Positions 54,620 through 64,000 of a DNA stretch of 64,000 nt are shown here, piece by piece; within the stretch, counting starts at the first letter, position 1, and every line of letters starts with the position of its first letter. The notes beneath the pieces were generated by a model. The model saw nothing but the letters and a program-made list of their open reading frames with translations, was not told where the DNA came from and made no database searches. The position numbers and the translations under genes are program-made. The stretch comes from Toxorhynchites rutilus septentrionalis (taxonomy: Eukaryota > Arthropoda > Insecta > Diptera > Culicidae): contig NC_073745.1 of the NCBI RefSeq assembly GCF_029784135.1, positions 164,547,328 to 164,611,327 on the forward strand, in the 5' to 3' direction.

Positions 54620-54770
54620 TAGTTCTGACATGATTTCTATATCTGGTGTTCCTCAAGGAAGTCAACTAAGACCTTTAATTTACCTACTGTGCCTCAACGA
54701 GGTCAACCTGCTTAAAATTAACGGTCCTACATTGAACTTCGTTTTACGAGTTAGTGAAGCGTAAAAGATA
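54620..54770 (+). pseudogene. Tiny LINE RT fragment (Loner/Jockey-like)
   Basis: MISISGVPQGSQLRPLIYLL then CLNEVNLLKIN, in one frame, matches FTNISGVPQGSNLGPLLFAL and FINDVSFIL of the LINE at 58873-61389. Only the motif-4 region survives. Confidence 0.6.
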
Positions 54771-54974
54771 ATAATGGAGTTTCAGGTAGAATGAACCCCT
54801 TTCAAATAAAAATTATGAATGAAAATTAACTTCTCTGTATCAAATTATTTGTTCATTAAAAAAATTAAAGCGCTAAAACCTGCTGCCCGATTGAAGCAAG
54901 TTTTGAGAAATCAACATTCTTTTAAAATTCAAAGAAATGTGTAAGGTGATATGAAAACTTCGTTCTTCTTCGTC

Positions 54975-55192
54975 TTAAATGGTTCTAACGTTCCTGGAGG
55001 AACTTCGCCGTCTCAACGTAGTATTACTTGCGTCATTTTTATTAGTACTTAGTTGAGATTTCTATGCCAAATATCACGCCTTGAATGCATTCTGAGTGGC
55101 AAGCTCTATAACACGCTTGACTACAGTCCAAGTCGGAGGAAATTTCTTTGACGAAAAATTCCCCGACCAGAACGGGAATTGAACCAGAACAA
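54975..55192 (-). mobile_element. tRNA-derived SINE, copy 5, minus strand
   Basis: The reverse complement contains GTTCTGGTCGGGGAATTTTTC, AAGGCGTGATATTTGGC and CTACGTTGAGACGGCGAAG, in family order. The extreme head (A box) is replaced by other sequence. It is inserted at the edge of the AT-rich family copy 3, as copy 1 is in family copy 1. Confidence 0.8.
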
Positions 55193-55199
55193 TCAGGAC

Positions 55200-56955
55200 A
55201 TAACATTACATAAATGTTTTACATAACATATCCAAAAATTAGAAATGTGTTCTTTTTCTTTTTTGAATTATAATACTTCAAAGTTAAATCATTTTTCCCA
55301 TTTTTTTTTTCCAAAAAATGAGGTTTTACAAATATTCATAACTTTTGAACTACTAAAACAATTTAGATAATCGACTTATTAAATTGAAGTCAATGAGCTA
55401 GTCTTCTTTGAAAAAATATTAGACCTGCAACTAAATTGAGTTCTAGTCGCATAGATCTAATCTAGTCGCACATGACACCCTTGGTTCCGAGACCATGAAG
55501 GGGAGGTGGGGGTAAAACGGACATGTTAAGAAGAACTTCAATTTTATCTTTCGAAACTCACGTTTCCCAAAACTTTGATACAGTTTCTTGCGATTCAATA
55601 TACTGTTTTTCTACCTAATTGGTCAAATATTTTACGAAAAAGTGTTTTTCAACGTTTTTTTCTGAAATTAAAACAGACCGAAAAGTACAACTTTTTTTTC
55701 GATGCGGGTCATATGGACACATAGTGGGGGTAATATGGACAGGTTTGTAATATATGAAGCGTAGAGATTTATCGATCGCGAGAGGAATAATTTTATTCAA
55801 CCAAGGTCTGAACTCATCACTAATGTCTTTTAAATGATGAAAAAATCGAATTAATGATATAAAGCGATATCGTACATTTCAACAGTATAAACGGAAAGAC
55901 CATCAACTATTTTGCTTTTGTTTCCAGACAGCTTCTAAGCAGTCCACAATTGGCGACTTGATTTCCATTTATAGACGCAGGGCATTCCTTAGAAATAGAT
56001 TGAACAGACTTTTCGCAGTCCATCTCACTCCCATTGGCAACTGTCCGTTTTGCCCACCAGTACAAATATTTCAATAATTTAAATTTTCCACTCAAAAATG
56101 AATTTACTTTTCCGTACATACCTAATATCGCTTCTCTGTTAACTCACAAACTGAAATATAACCATCAGCGAATTGAATTTTGCAATTAAACCACTCAAAG
56201 TGCTTATTATCGAAGCAGCTAAAGTTACATCCACACGCGGAATCATGTATGATTTTCGGTTTTTGTTTCCCCCTTTTTGATTAGTATTCATTGCCATAGG
56301 TTGGCCTAAATGTTATAGAATAACATGTAGAAGGTGTTCTCATTAACAGAAATTTGAAACTCAAAATGTAACTATACAAATCAACCATCAACCTGTCCAT
56401 TTACCCCCACTGTCCGTATTACCCGCGGTTCCCCAAAACTATAAAAAGCTATAACAATCAAAAATTACGCGAGTGAAATATTTTTCCTAAGAAGACTAGC
56501 TATTTGGCTTCAATTTGATATATCGATCAAATGAATCGGTCTGGTAGTTCAAAAGTTTAAATTTTTGAAGAAATAAAAAAGGGGAAAAAATTATATTTCG
56601 AGTTATCAGTTATGTTTGTAATAACCTAACATAAAAAAGGAACACATCTCTGATTCTTGGATATGTTAGGTAAAACATCCTCAGCTTTCAATAAAAAATA
56701 TTAAAAATATATAGCGCCTTTGGTCCTGAGACCATTTGAACTATAGAAAACAAATGCGACAAAAAATTATGAAAACAAAATTCATATTTTTTGCAAGTGC
56801 GGTATTTTTTCTAAACAGGCTAGTAGGCTTTAATTTCATTTGTCGATCATCTGAATCGGTAGTTCAAAAGTTATGAATTTTAAAAAAAATCATTTTCGGA
56901 AAATATGGAAAAAAAGATATTTCAGACCACCCTAAAATGTAAATGGTTACCCTAA
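55200..56955. repeat. AT-rich inverted-repeat family, copy 3
   Basis: Left part (55200-55480) holds ACATAACATATCCAAAAATTAG and AACTTTTGAACTACTAAAAC. Right part (56440-56955) is in the opposite orientation, with TTCTTGGATATGTTAGG and ending ACCACCCTAAAATGTAAATGG then TTACCCTAACG. This is the same inverted architecture as 4020-5165, so the inversion is a property of the family. An inner element at 55498-56437 interrupts it. Confidence 0.62.
55498..56437. mobile_element. TIR element nested in AT-rich copy 3
   Basis: GGGGAGGTGGGGGTAAAACGG at the left and CCGTATTACCCGCGGTTCCCC at the right are inverted repeats (about 16 of 21). A second inward copy (TGTCCATTTACCCCCAC at 56395-56411) and ATAGTGGGGGTAATATGGACA at 55722 suggest repeated terminal words. 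About 940 bp, no transposase. Confidence 0.5.
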
Positions 56956-58244
56956 CGAATAGCTTCAATTTGGTTGATAGAAACAATCCAGTTTATCATC
57001 CTTTTTTGGTTTTTTGGCCCCTAGTCCATCTCCGTGGACAAGCGTGGACATTTTCTTACCCCCTATCCCCCCTAAAGTTATCCACGTGGTATGTGGACGG
57101 CTCCTTATGTGAAAAAGTCGCAGTTTTCCAAGAAATAAAAAAAGAAGGGTTTGTTTACTCTCGCCACCTCAAAAATCTTAATATTGTTAATATTTTTGGC
57201 TTATGATTTTACTAAAATACCTTTCACTTGAATTTAAAAATTACAACTAGTGTGCGCGGTTCAAGAGTTACATGTGTTCAAAAATTAACGTATTTAAATG
57301 TCAGTCAGTTTTTCAGATCACCCTAGTTCTGATATGTGTACCCTAAGGGCGAAATAGTGAAGTACATGTCTAATTTTATTTTCTAAAAGTAATAAATATT
57401 GGAGGTTTGAGCAGATGTTTTTTTTTCGGTAGATCTCTTTTTCGTATAATTGCTAATAGAATATATTATTTCAGTACTGAGTTCAATAACAATGGAAATA
57501 AAACATAAACAACTTTTGAAGGGACTGGTTGGATAAGGAAATAGAAAGTACCCTCAAATCCAATCACTATCTCTATGGAAAAAAATGCATAGGGTACCAA
57601 ATATGAAATTATGCCATTTTGTTTGAACCCCTTTTTGGTTCACCATAGGATCTATGATGAAAAACGTACTTTCATTTTTCTTGCCATCCTCATCCTTTCA
57701 CGCCATCCTCAATTCTCTCCGATTTTTTTGAAACTTGGTAGCTACCCAACATCAAAATGTTCATTACCATAAGCACAATTTAAATTACGACTGATTTTCT
57801 GATTGAAATTTAACTGTCACTGTAACGTTTGGTGAAAAAAATAAGTTGAGGAACAAAAAATGAAAAAAAAACTAGGTAATAAAAGATGTTGAGCTCCCAA
57901 TTGAGGGTGGTTTTTGGATATGGCGAGGGTTGGAACAGACTCGCTTACAGAGTGACCTACGATACTTTTGGATTGTAAGTTAACGATTCGAGAACATATT
58001 TCATACATTGCCTCTTTGTTGTGCTTCGCATACCAAAGCAATAAAAACGCCTGACATTATGCAAACAATCTGCTTAATGAACGAAACTTGCCAAATTATG
58101 GGCGATAAGTTGCTCTTCAAACGACACGTCGTGTTGCTAGCGATATGCGTTGCTTTACAAAGGCGATAGCGATATCGTATTGCGTCGGTGTGTGAAATCA
58201 ACAAAATTATATGAAAAAATCCCTTGACGATAATATTCCTTATT
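56956..58244. other. Non-coding stretch with repeat-family edges
   Basis: GATCACCCTAGTTCTGATATG with TACCCTAAGG near 57322-57348 recalls the terminus of the AT-rich family. GTGGACAAGCGTGGACA and CCACGTGGTATGTGGACGG near 57034-57096 form an imperfect inverted pair. No gene. Confidence 0.4.
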
Positions 58245-58606
58245 GGGAACACGAACAATGCCATCAAAACTAATGTTTCGTATATCAAACTAAACAAATA
58301 GTCACACAGCAAATTGATCTGTAATTCCCCGAAATATGTAAACAAAAATATATACAAAAACACACAACAAAAAGAAATTAAATTAATTTTGTGGAGATCT
58401 CAGAGCAATTCAAATCTGGTAACTTAGCTGAATTCTGCCGGCAGTTCACATTGATATCATTTTGGCGGTATTTTCACTCGGTGATAATTTCACTACGCCA
58501 TATAGACCGATTTCAGGCATCCGCATGCGTATTACATTTGTTGGGACAGAACACACGCATTAAAACATAAGCCAAGGCCAGGCAGACATGTACGAACAAG
58601 ATAAAA
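58245..58606 (+). repeat. Left arm of 362-bp long inverted repeat
   Basis: Starts GGGAACACGAACAATGCC and ends CGAACAAGATAAAA. Its reverse complement is at 62903-63264, same length, with only about half a dozen differences found by eye. The arms must be recent or recently homogenised. Confidence 0.92.
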
Positions 58607-58763
58607 GTAGTAAATAAATGAGTATTAGTTTAATGGGGAGAGGATTGCGAGCAGGCATCGAGTGAAGACGTTTGCTTTAGTTGCTCTGTGCTTCGTTTGA
58701 AATAAAAGTGAACAATATACGCGTTGTTGGTCGCTATTTTGGTTTAATTTGCACTAAATATCT
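58607..58763 (+). repeat. Direct repeat, copy 1, first part (A)
   Basis: From GTAGTAAATAAATGAG to CACTAAATATCT. It matches 62425-62581 with no difference seen. In this copy the repeat is split from its second part by a LINE. Confidence 0.92.
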
Positions 58764-61384
58764 TTATTTATTTATTTATTTATTTATTTATTTTATTTTA
58801 TTTAATCCATCTGACATCAAATTGTCTTAATGGACCTAACCAAGTCAGTATCAAATACACGCATTGCGAGTGTCAACTTGTTCTGAAATAATCATTTAAT
58901 CTAATCCGAAGCGCATTGCTAGCGAGATTAAAGTCGAAGATGTGAAAAATCCTATTGAATGTAGCAGACATAAACTCCATCGGATCATGCTGGCCATACA
59001 AACTATTCCGGAAATCGAGCCTAAGGAAATCACGATGACGTAGGGTGCGTTCCGGAGCATACATGTTTAGATTAGCTAGCAAGAAAGGGGAGTCAATCTC
59101 GTTCCTCAGCAGCTTCGCAACAAACATGGCTTGTGCTGCAGATCGCCTGTTTTCCAGAGTATCAATTCGCAGCAGATTACAGCGTTCCTCGTAAGGAGGC
59201 AATTCCCTTGGATTCCGCCATGGAAGATTCCTCAAAGCACGACGTACGAACTTTCTTTGTACAGATTCAATGTGCGCTTTCCAAATGCTGGGGAAAGGGC
59301 ACCATACAACAGAAGCAAATTCCAGGATAGAACGAACCAGCGCACAGTATAGAGATTTCAAGCTAAGCGGATCCTTAAATCCATTGGTTACCTTCAGAAC
59401 AAAACCGAGCTGCTTGTTTGCCCTGGAGATGATGTCATTGTAGTGGTAGATAAAAGTGAACTCCTTGTCAAGCATTACACCCAAGTCGCGCACTTGTTGA
59501 ACCCGCTCGATGGCTTTGCCGGATAACATGTAGGAGAAATTGATGGGATTCCGCTTTCTGGTGAACGATATAACTTGGCATTTCTTGACGCTTAACGTCA
59601 TACAATTTCGTACACACCACGTCTCAAAAATGTTCAGCAAGCTTTGAAGATGATGACAATCATTTATGTCTTCGACAATAACGTAGACCTTAGAATCATC
59701 AGCATAGAAGAGTCTCGTTCCACGTGGCAGGATGAAGGACACGTCGTTTATAAATAATGCAAAAAGTAAGGGGCCTAAATTGCTCCCCTGAGGCACTCCA
59801 GATATGTTTGTGAACGACTCGGACTCATGTGACCCTATTCTCACACACAAAGCTCGATTCTTCAGGTAGGACTCGAACCACTCGACAAAACTAAGGGCTA
59901 CGCCACATTTCGCTAGTTTTTCGAGAAGGATTTGATGATCAACCCGGTCAAAAGCTGCCTTCAAGTCCAAGTAGACGGCATCCACTTGGTTACCAGCATC
60001 CATGGCGCGAATACAACGCGATGAGAACTCAACTAGATTGGTGTTCACGGATCTTTGTGGGTAGAAACCATGCTGATTCGTTGAGATGTACTGCTTGCAA
60101 CTAGCAAAAAGCGATTCATTCATAATGATCTCAAACAGCTTCGAGCAGGCGCAAAGAGAAGTAATGCCGCGATAATTTTTAGCATCTCGTTTATCTCCTT
60201 TCTTGTGGATGGGGAATAGGTACGATTTTTTCCAGCTCGAGGGAAACACACGTTGCTGCAGTGATCGATTAAAAAGTTTCGTCAGCGGAGAGGCCAGTGC
60301 AGAACTGCATTTTTTCAACACTGCAGGTGAAATTCCATCTGGGCCTGGAGCATACGAGAATTTAAGCCTTTGAATTGCTTTGACTACATCCTGTTCAGAT
60401 ATTTCGAACATTTCAACGCTATATACATCCTGGGGAGCATCCTGGACAGATAATCTCACCTGTTCAGGTTGAGCTGTATAACTGTTGATGGCGCGTTTGA
60501 ACTGTCGTGCAAATAGTTCGCATTTTCCACTGATCGAGTCAGCAGAAAGTTCGTCAAGATACATTGATGTCGGGAGACCGTTTTCATTTCGCTTTGAGTT
60601 GACGAACGACCAGAACCGTTTTGGATTCACACGTAGGCTCTCCTCAATACGAATCTTGTATCTGGCATACAAAAATCCATTGTATCTCCTGTACTCATTA
60701 CTGGTCCGATTGAACTGCAGCTTCGAGTGTTGAGAACGTTGACTGCAGTAGGAACGTAGAGCAGCAGATCGACGACGTTTCAGCAAGCGTAAACGGTTGT
60801 TTGACCATGGCGGTTTACACGGAGGAGACTTCAAAGGAACGTGTGCTGTAATCGCCTGAAGTACAGCGTTGGAGAAGAATCCAACTGCTCTATCGGTATC
60901 TTGAATCGTGTCCAGAGTATTCCAGTCGACCACGAGTAATGCTGCACATAAATGCTCAAAATTGGCCCGTTTGAAATCGAAACCAGGATCGTTACGTTCT
61001 GTTTCGTATGTTACAGCCGTTGGATATGCAACGATTAGCTCGAGTGGAGGATGACGAGGATCAATCCTAGAGAGCGATTCAACGGATTCGCTAATCTGGT
61101 AACCAGGTAGCACGATGTCGTTTACGAGGACAAGATCAAGAGTCCTGTTCTCTGCATTCTCCAAGCTGTTAACTTGGGACAAGCCGTGGAAGCAGAAACC
61201 ATCCAGAAATGAGCAGCTGGCAGCACACGGTCGAGAGCGATCCAGATCAACTGACGCGTAGTCATCCTCGTTAACAGCCCAGTGCACATCACAGAGATTA
61301 TAATCACCAAACTGTAGTGCAATGTCGTTAGGAGAGAGATTCGAATGGATTGCGCCAATTGAATCGATGTGTTTACGAATAGAA
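58764..61384 (-). mobile_element. 5'-truncated Loner/Jockey-like LINE, young insertion
   Basis: A minus-strand element whose tail is a tandem (AAAT)n array (58764-58805 on the plus strand as TTTA repeats). It interrupts the 392-bp direct repeat between A and B. The second repeat copy (62425-62816) is uninterrupted, an empty-site control. TAAATAT at 58755-58761 and 61385-61391 is the likely target-site duplication. It lacks ORF1 and the N-terminal part of the endonuclease. Confidence 0.9.
58873..61384 (-). CDS. LINE ORF2 fragment: endonuclease C-terminal part and RT, open
   Basis: The frame is open from the 5' truncation point (61384) to the stop at 58873, about 837 codons, with no lesion seen. 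Upstream of the first Met (61287) the in-frame codons already encode endonuclease sequence (LSPNDIALQFGDYNLCDVHW), so translation would not naturally start here. RT motifs: YAPGPDGISPAVLKK, NYRGITSLCACSKLFEIIM, VYLDLKAAFDRVDHQILL, NISGVPQGSNLGPLLFAL and RLFYADDSKVYV with catalytic YADD, then RDLGVMLD. No RNase H follows. The full-length protein would nick DNA and reverse-transcribe its RNA. The clade is uncertain (Jockey or Loner-like). Confidence 0.9.
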
Positions 61385-61391
61385 TAAATAT

Positions 61392-61626
61392 GTTCATCGA
61401 GTGTCTGTTCTTGTGAAAAAATTGTCCGAAAAACACGTAATATATCAAGTTAATCGTTTAAATTCATATTGTTTCCGCGGGAGCGAGTGCATTTTTTAGT
61501 TTCGGCATGTTCAATTATATACACGCGTCCGTTTTTCACTTTCGTGTTGTGACATGATTTCCAATCGCGATTAAAAATGTGAAATGGAGTTCAGTTTTGG
61601 CCAATTGGTTCAATAAATGAAATTTC
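61392..61626 (+). repeat. Direct repeat, copy 1, second part (B)
   Basis: From GTTCATCGAGTGTCTGTTC to AATAAATGAAATTTC, the same as 62582-62816. Together with A it makes one 392-bp unit. Confidence 0.92.
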
Positions 61627-62004
61627 TTATTGTTCCGATTCCGCTTATTCCGAGCCGCTTAAATAGGATAAATTGGAGACAACGTATGAAATACTCTTGG
61701 TTTTACTATTGCATTATCAAATATTCAACCGATAAAGTGCCTAAAAACACTTCACCGTTCCCTTATTCGCTTCTATCTCGGAATATTTTTTTGTAGTTTT
61801 GGCTCCGTATTACGATAACAGTATCCGAGTCCGTTCAACGGAAATTTGTACGCTTCGCTTTACATGGAATATCCTGGAATGATCCTAAAAATCTCCCTAG
61901 CTGCGACGATCGTGATAAGATTGGTTTGGAATTTAATCTACTTTGCGAACGACTTAACATCCCATAAGTTAGATAGAGACAAGTTCAAGGTTATAATCAG
62001 TGTT
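61627..62004. other. Unique spacer inside the composite
   Basis: Lies between the direct repeats. No domain is recognised in its short ORFs. Confidence 0.4.
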
Positions 62005-62430
62005 GACACACGTACAGATTTATCTGGAATGGTACATATTTTTTCGTTATTTTTGGTACAGATTCTGTACGGTACACAGTAGAGCTTTCGTCAAAAAGTA
62101 CAGATTGGTACAGAATGGTGGACAAAAAATGGATGCCCTAAAATAAATTGTCGGTTCGCTCTCCTTTTCGGCGCTTCGATGCCTTGTTTGTAACGTTCTC
62201 ACTATGCCTCACTCCTCGGCAACTGTTGAGCGTTTTTTTTCTGAATATAATCAGAAATCGGCTCAGCAACGATACGAAGAACGCTATTATGAGATGAAAA
62301 GAATTTGGTCAAAAATCCTTGTAGCAACTCGAAAATTTAAAAAAAAATGCAATCTAGATTCAGAAATACTATGTTTAAGCATCATCAAACACACGAATGA
62401 CTTGCAAATGCAAATAAAGTATTTGTAGTA
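62005..62430 (+). pseudogene. hAT-like element remnant with transposase C-terminus
   Basis: CAGTGTTGACACACGTACAG at 62005 resembles a hAT-type end. After TGTACAG-rich sequence the frame at 62204 reads MPHSSATVERFFSEYNQ, the start of the hAT C-terminal dimerisation region ('PxSSAxVERxFS'). In a neighbouring frame NRLSNDTKNAIM continues the motif, so there is a frameshift. The 62204 frame ends 62426-62428 (KYL, stop), at the very start of the second direct repeat. The catalytic DDE part is missing. It may be an internally deleted hAT copy, or the 3' end of the element that owns the long inverted arms. Confidence 0.6.
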
Positions 62431-62816
62431 AATAAATGAGTATTAGTTTAATGGGGAGAGGATTGCGAGCAGGCATCGAGTGAAGACGTTTGCTTTAGTT
62501 GCTCTGTGCTTCGTTTGAAATAAAAGTGAACAATATACGCGTTGTTGGTCGCTATTTTGGTTTAATTTGCACTAAATATCTGTTCATCGAGTGTCTGTTC
62601 TTGTGAAAAAATTGTCCGAAAAACACGTAATATATCAAGTTAATCGTTTAAATTCATATTGTTTCCGCGGGAGCGAGTGCATTTTTTAGTTTCGGCATGT
62701 TCAATTATATACACGCGTCCGTTTTTCACTTTCGTGTTGTGACATGATTTCCAATCGCGATTAAAAATGTGAAATGGAGTTCAGTTTTGGCCAATTGGTT
62801 CAATAAATGAAATTTC
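62425..62816 (+). repeat. Direct repeat, copy 2, intact (A plus B)
   Basis: 392 bp, uninterrupted, the empty-site copy for the LINE at 58764-61384. It is followed by 86 bp unique to this side (62817-62902) and then the right inverted arm. Confidence 0.92.
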
Positions 62817-62902
62817 CTTTGTTTTTCGGCCGATAACGTTGAAAGTCAACGAAGTATTCGTTTTTTTGTCGCGAGTGATGTACCGGCCTGGGGCCGCACG
62901 TA

Positions 62903-63264
62903 TTTTATCTTGTTCGTACATGTCTGCCTGGTCTTGGCTTATGTTTTAGTGCGTGTGTTCTGTCCCAACAAATGTAATACGCATGCGGATGCCTGAAATC
63001 GGTCTATATGGCGTAGTGAAATTATCACCGAGTGAAAATACCGCCAAAATGATATTAATGATAACTGCCGGCAGAATTCAGCTAAGTTACCAGATTTGAA
63101 TTGCTCTGAGATCTCCACAAAATTAATTCAATTTCTTTTTGTTGTGTGTTTTTGTATATATTTTTGTTTACATATTTCGGGGAATTACAGATCAATTTGC
63201 TGTGTGACTATTTGTTTAGTTTGATATACGAAACATTAGTTTTGATGGCATTGTTCGTGTTCCC
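62903..63264 (-). repeat. Right arm of 362-bp long inverted repeat
   Basis: Inverted copy of 58245-58606. The outer edges are CCTTATT before the left arm and TTTATG after the right arm; a short TTAT duplication is possible but not convincing. Confidence 0.92.
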
Positions 63265-64000
63265 TTTATGTAGGCGGGGGTGATAATGGATTTCAGGAGA
63301 GTATAAGGTCTTTTCAGTAGTAGTTTTGGATGAGATTTGCCTTTTGGGTATCGGATGTGTGTTTTATGTGGTTGAGTAACGGGTTTTAGTAGGACATTCT
63401 TGAGCCGGTGTTGTGTCTGACAGTGATTTTATGCTGTAGTGGTGAGTTTTTGTGGAAATGTCAAAGATTTGTGGAGGAATGGTTGGGTTGGGGGCTACGT
63501 GTTTTGAGAGGTCGAATGACACGAGTAAGAGTTTTTATTTATAGTTTCAAGAATTCTTATTTTCATCCGGGCCTTCCAATGTGACAAAGTAATTTGCCTC
63601 ACGAACACGACGTCGCAGCCAGAGTGTTATTGCTGTGAATTCAAGGAAGAGGTGTGTGTTTATGTTTATACTTTGTATCTCATCCATAGGTTTTCATGTG
63701 TGCGTGGTTTGATGTTCAGGGATACCAGGTGTTTTTTAAATTTTTACTTGTGTTCAACAAAACTTTGGGAAGTCTGTAAATGTTTTCACATGTTTAAGAA
63801 TGTCTTCACTGTAAGTTTTCAGAGTGAAGTACGTCGTAATATAGTTTCTTATAATTTGGTGGTGGTTGCGTGGTGAGTTAATATAATGTCTAACATTTCT
63901 GTATTTTTTTATATTGTTTGTTTTCTTTCGTATTTTCATGTTTGTTTGTATACAAAAGTTTCGGGAATCCTTGGTTTTAGAGGAGTTTTCACGGTTACCT
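63265..64000. other. G/T-skewed non-coding stretch to window end
   Basis: The first 270 bases of the plus strand are strongly rich in G and T and poor in C, unlike the rest of the window (for example GGGGGTGATAATGG and TAGTAGTTTTGGATGAG). No coding frame with a recognised domain and no terminal repeat is seen. Confidence 0.5.

Noticed and set aside
58001..58363. A 120-codon hydrophobic 'membrane protein' ORF
   Set aside because: It runs from the left inverted arm into unrelated flanking DNA, the arm part is duplicated at the right arm, and it has no recognised family.
58764..58805. The TTTA array as an independent microsatellite
   Set aside because: It lies exactly at the LINE 3' end and at the repeat junction, so it is the LINE tail.
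58607..62816. The 392-bp direct repeats as LTRs
   Set aside because: The ends are not TG...CA, no primer-binding site or purine tract adjoins them, and the region between holds hAT rather than gag-pol sequence.
1..64000. CRISPR arrays, riboswitches, bacterial operons
   Set aside because: No regularly spaced repeats or bacterial gene organisation exist; the sequence is clearly eukaryotic.

Overview
The window looks like repeat-rich, AT-rich nuclear DNA of a dipteran insect, most likely a mosquito (culicid) or close relative. That is an inference from the repeat families: short SINEs with tRNA-type A and B boxes, DD34D and DD37E mariner elements about 1.25 kb long, an L1/Tx1-like LINE, CR1-like, Jockey-like and RNase H-bearing LINEs, and one Ty3/Gypsy element with about 200-bp LTRs. 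No intact host gene, rRNA, canonical tRNA or CRISPR array was recognised. Almost everything that reads as protein is transposon-derived and broken.

Layout. 0-4 kb: an old Jockey/Loner-like LINE relict split by a MITE (820-1112) and by a 5'-truncated RNase H LINE (1201-3733) with a 12-bp target-site duplication. 4-6.5 kb: an AT-rich inverted-repeat family hosting a SINE that itself carries a 59-bp insertion, plus two other tRNA-like SINE relics. 6.7-8.5 kb: a DD37E mariner inserted in an unrecognised degraded reading frame that resumes on both sides. 9.8-11.1 kb: a mariner with one premature stop. 13.9-22.4 kb: a Gypsy element with both LTRs, PPT and a 5-bp TSD, interrupted by a CR1-like LINE. 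22.4-29.8 kb: mostly non-coding, with old TIR elements. 29.8-31.0 kb: a second copy of the same mariner. 31.7-36.1 kb: a nearly full-length minus-strand L1/Tx1-like element. 36-44.5 kb: a dispersed repeat, a TTAA-flanked TIR element, a mariner relict holding LINE pieces, a Jockey relict and a pogo-like MITE. 46-51.9 kb: inverted repeats, a possible pogo-like element, a SINE palindrome, a third mariner and a minisatellite. 54.6-57.3 kb: SINE and AT-rich inverted-repeat copies. 58.2-63.3 kb: a composite with 362-bp inverted arms, two apparently identical 392-bp direct repeats, a hAT transposase tail and a LINE inserted in only one direct repeat.

How it fits together. The features form nests rather than operons, so their relative ages can be read from what interrupts what. 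The youngest-looking events are the LINE at 58.8-61.4 kb (an empty site is present in the same window), the inverted arms around it, and the Gypsy element. The long open ORFs are the LINE ORF at 58873-61389, L1 ORF1 (34969-36054), CR1-like ORF1 (17160-18512) and gag (14274-15191). The most interesting unexplained items are the 58.2-63.3 kb composite and the unidentified coding relict at 6.75-8.45 kb.
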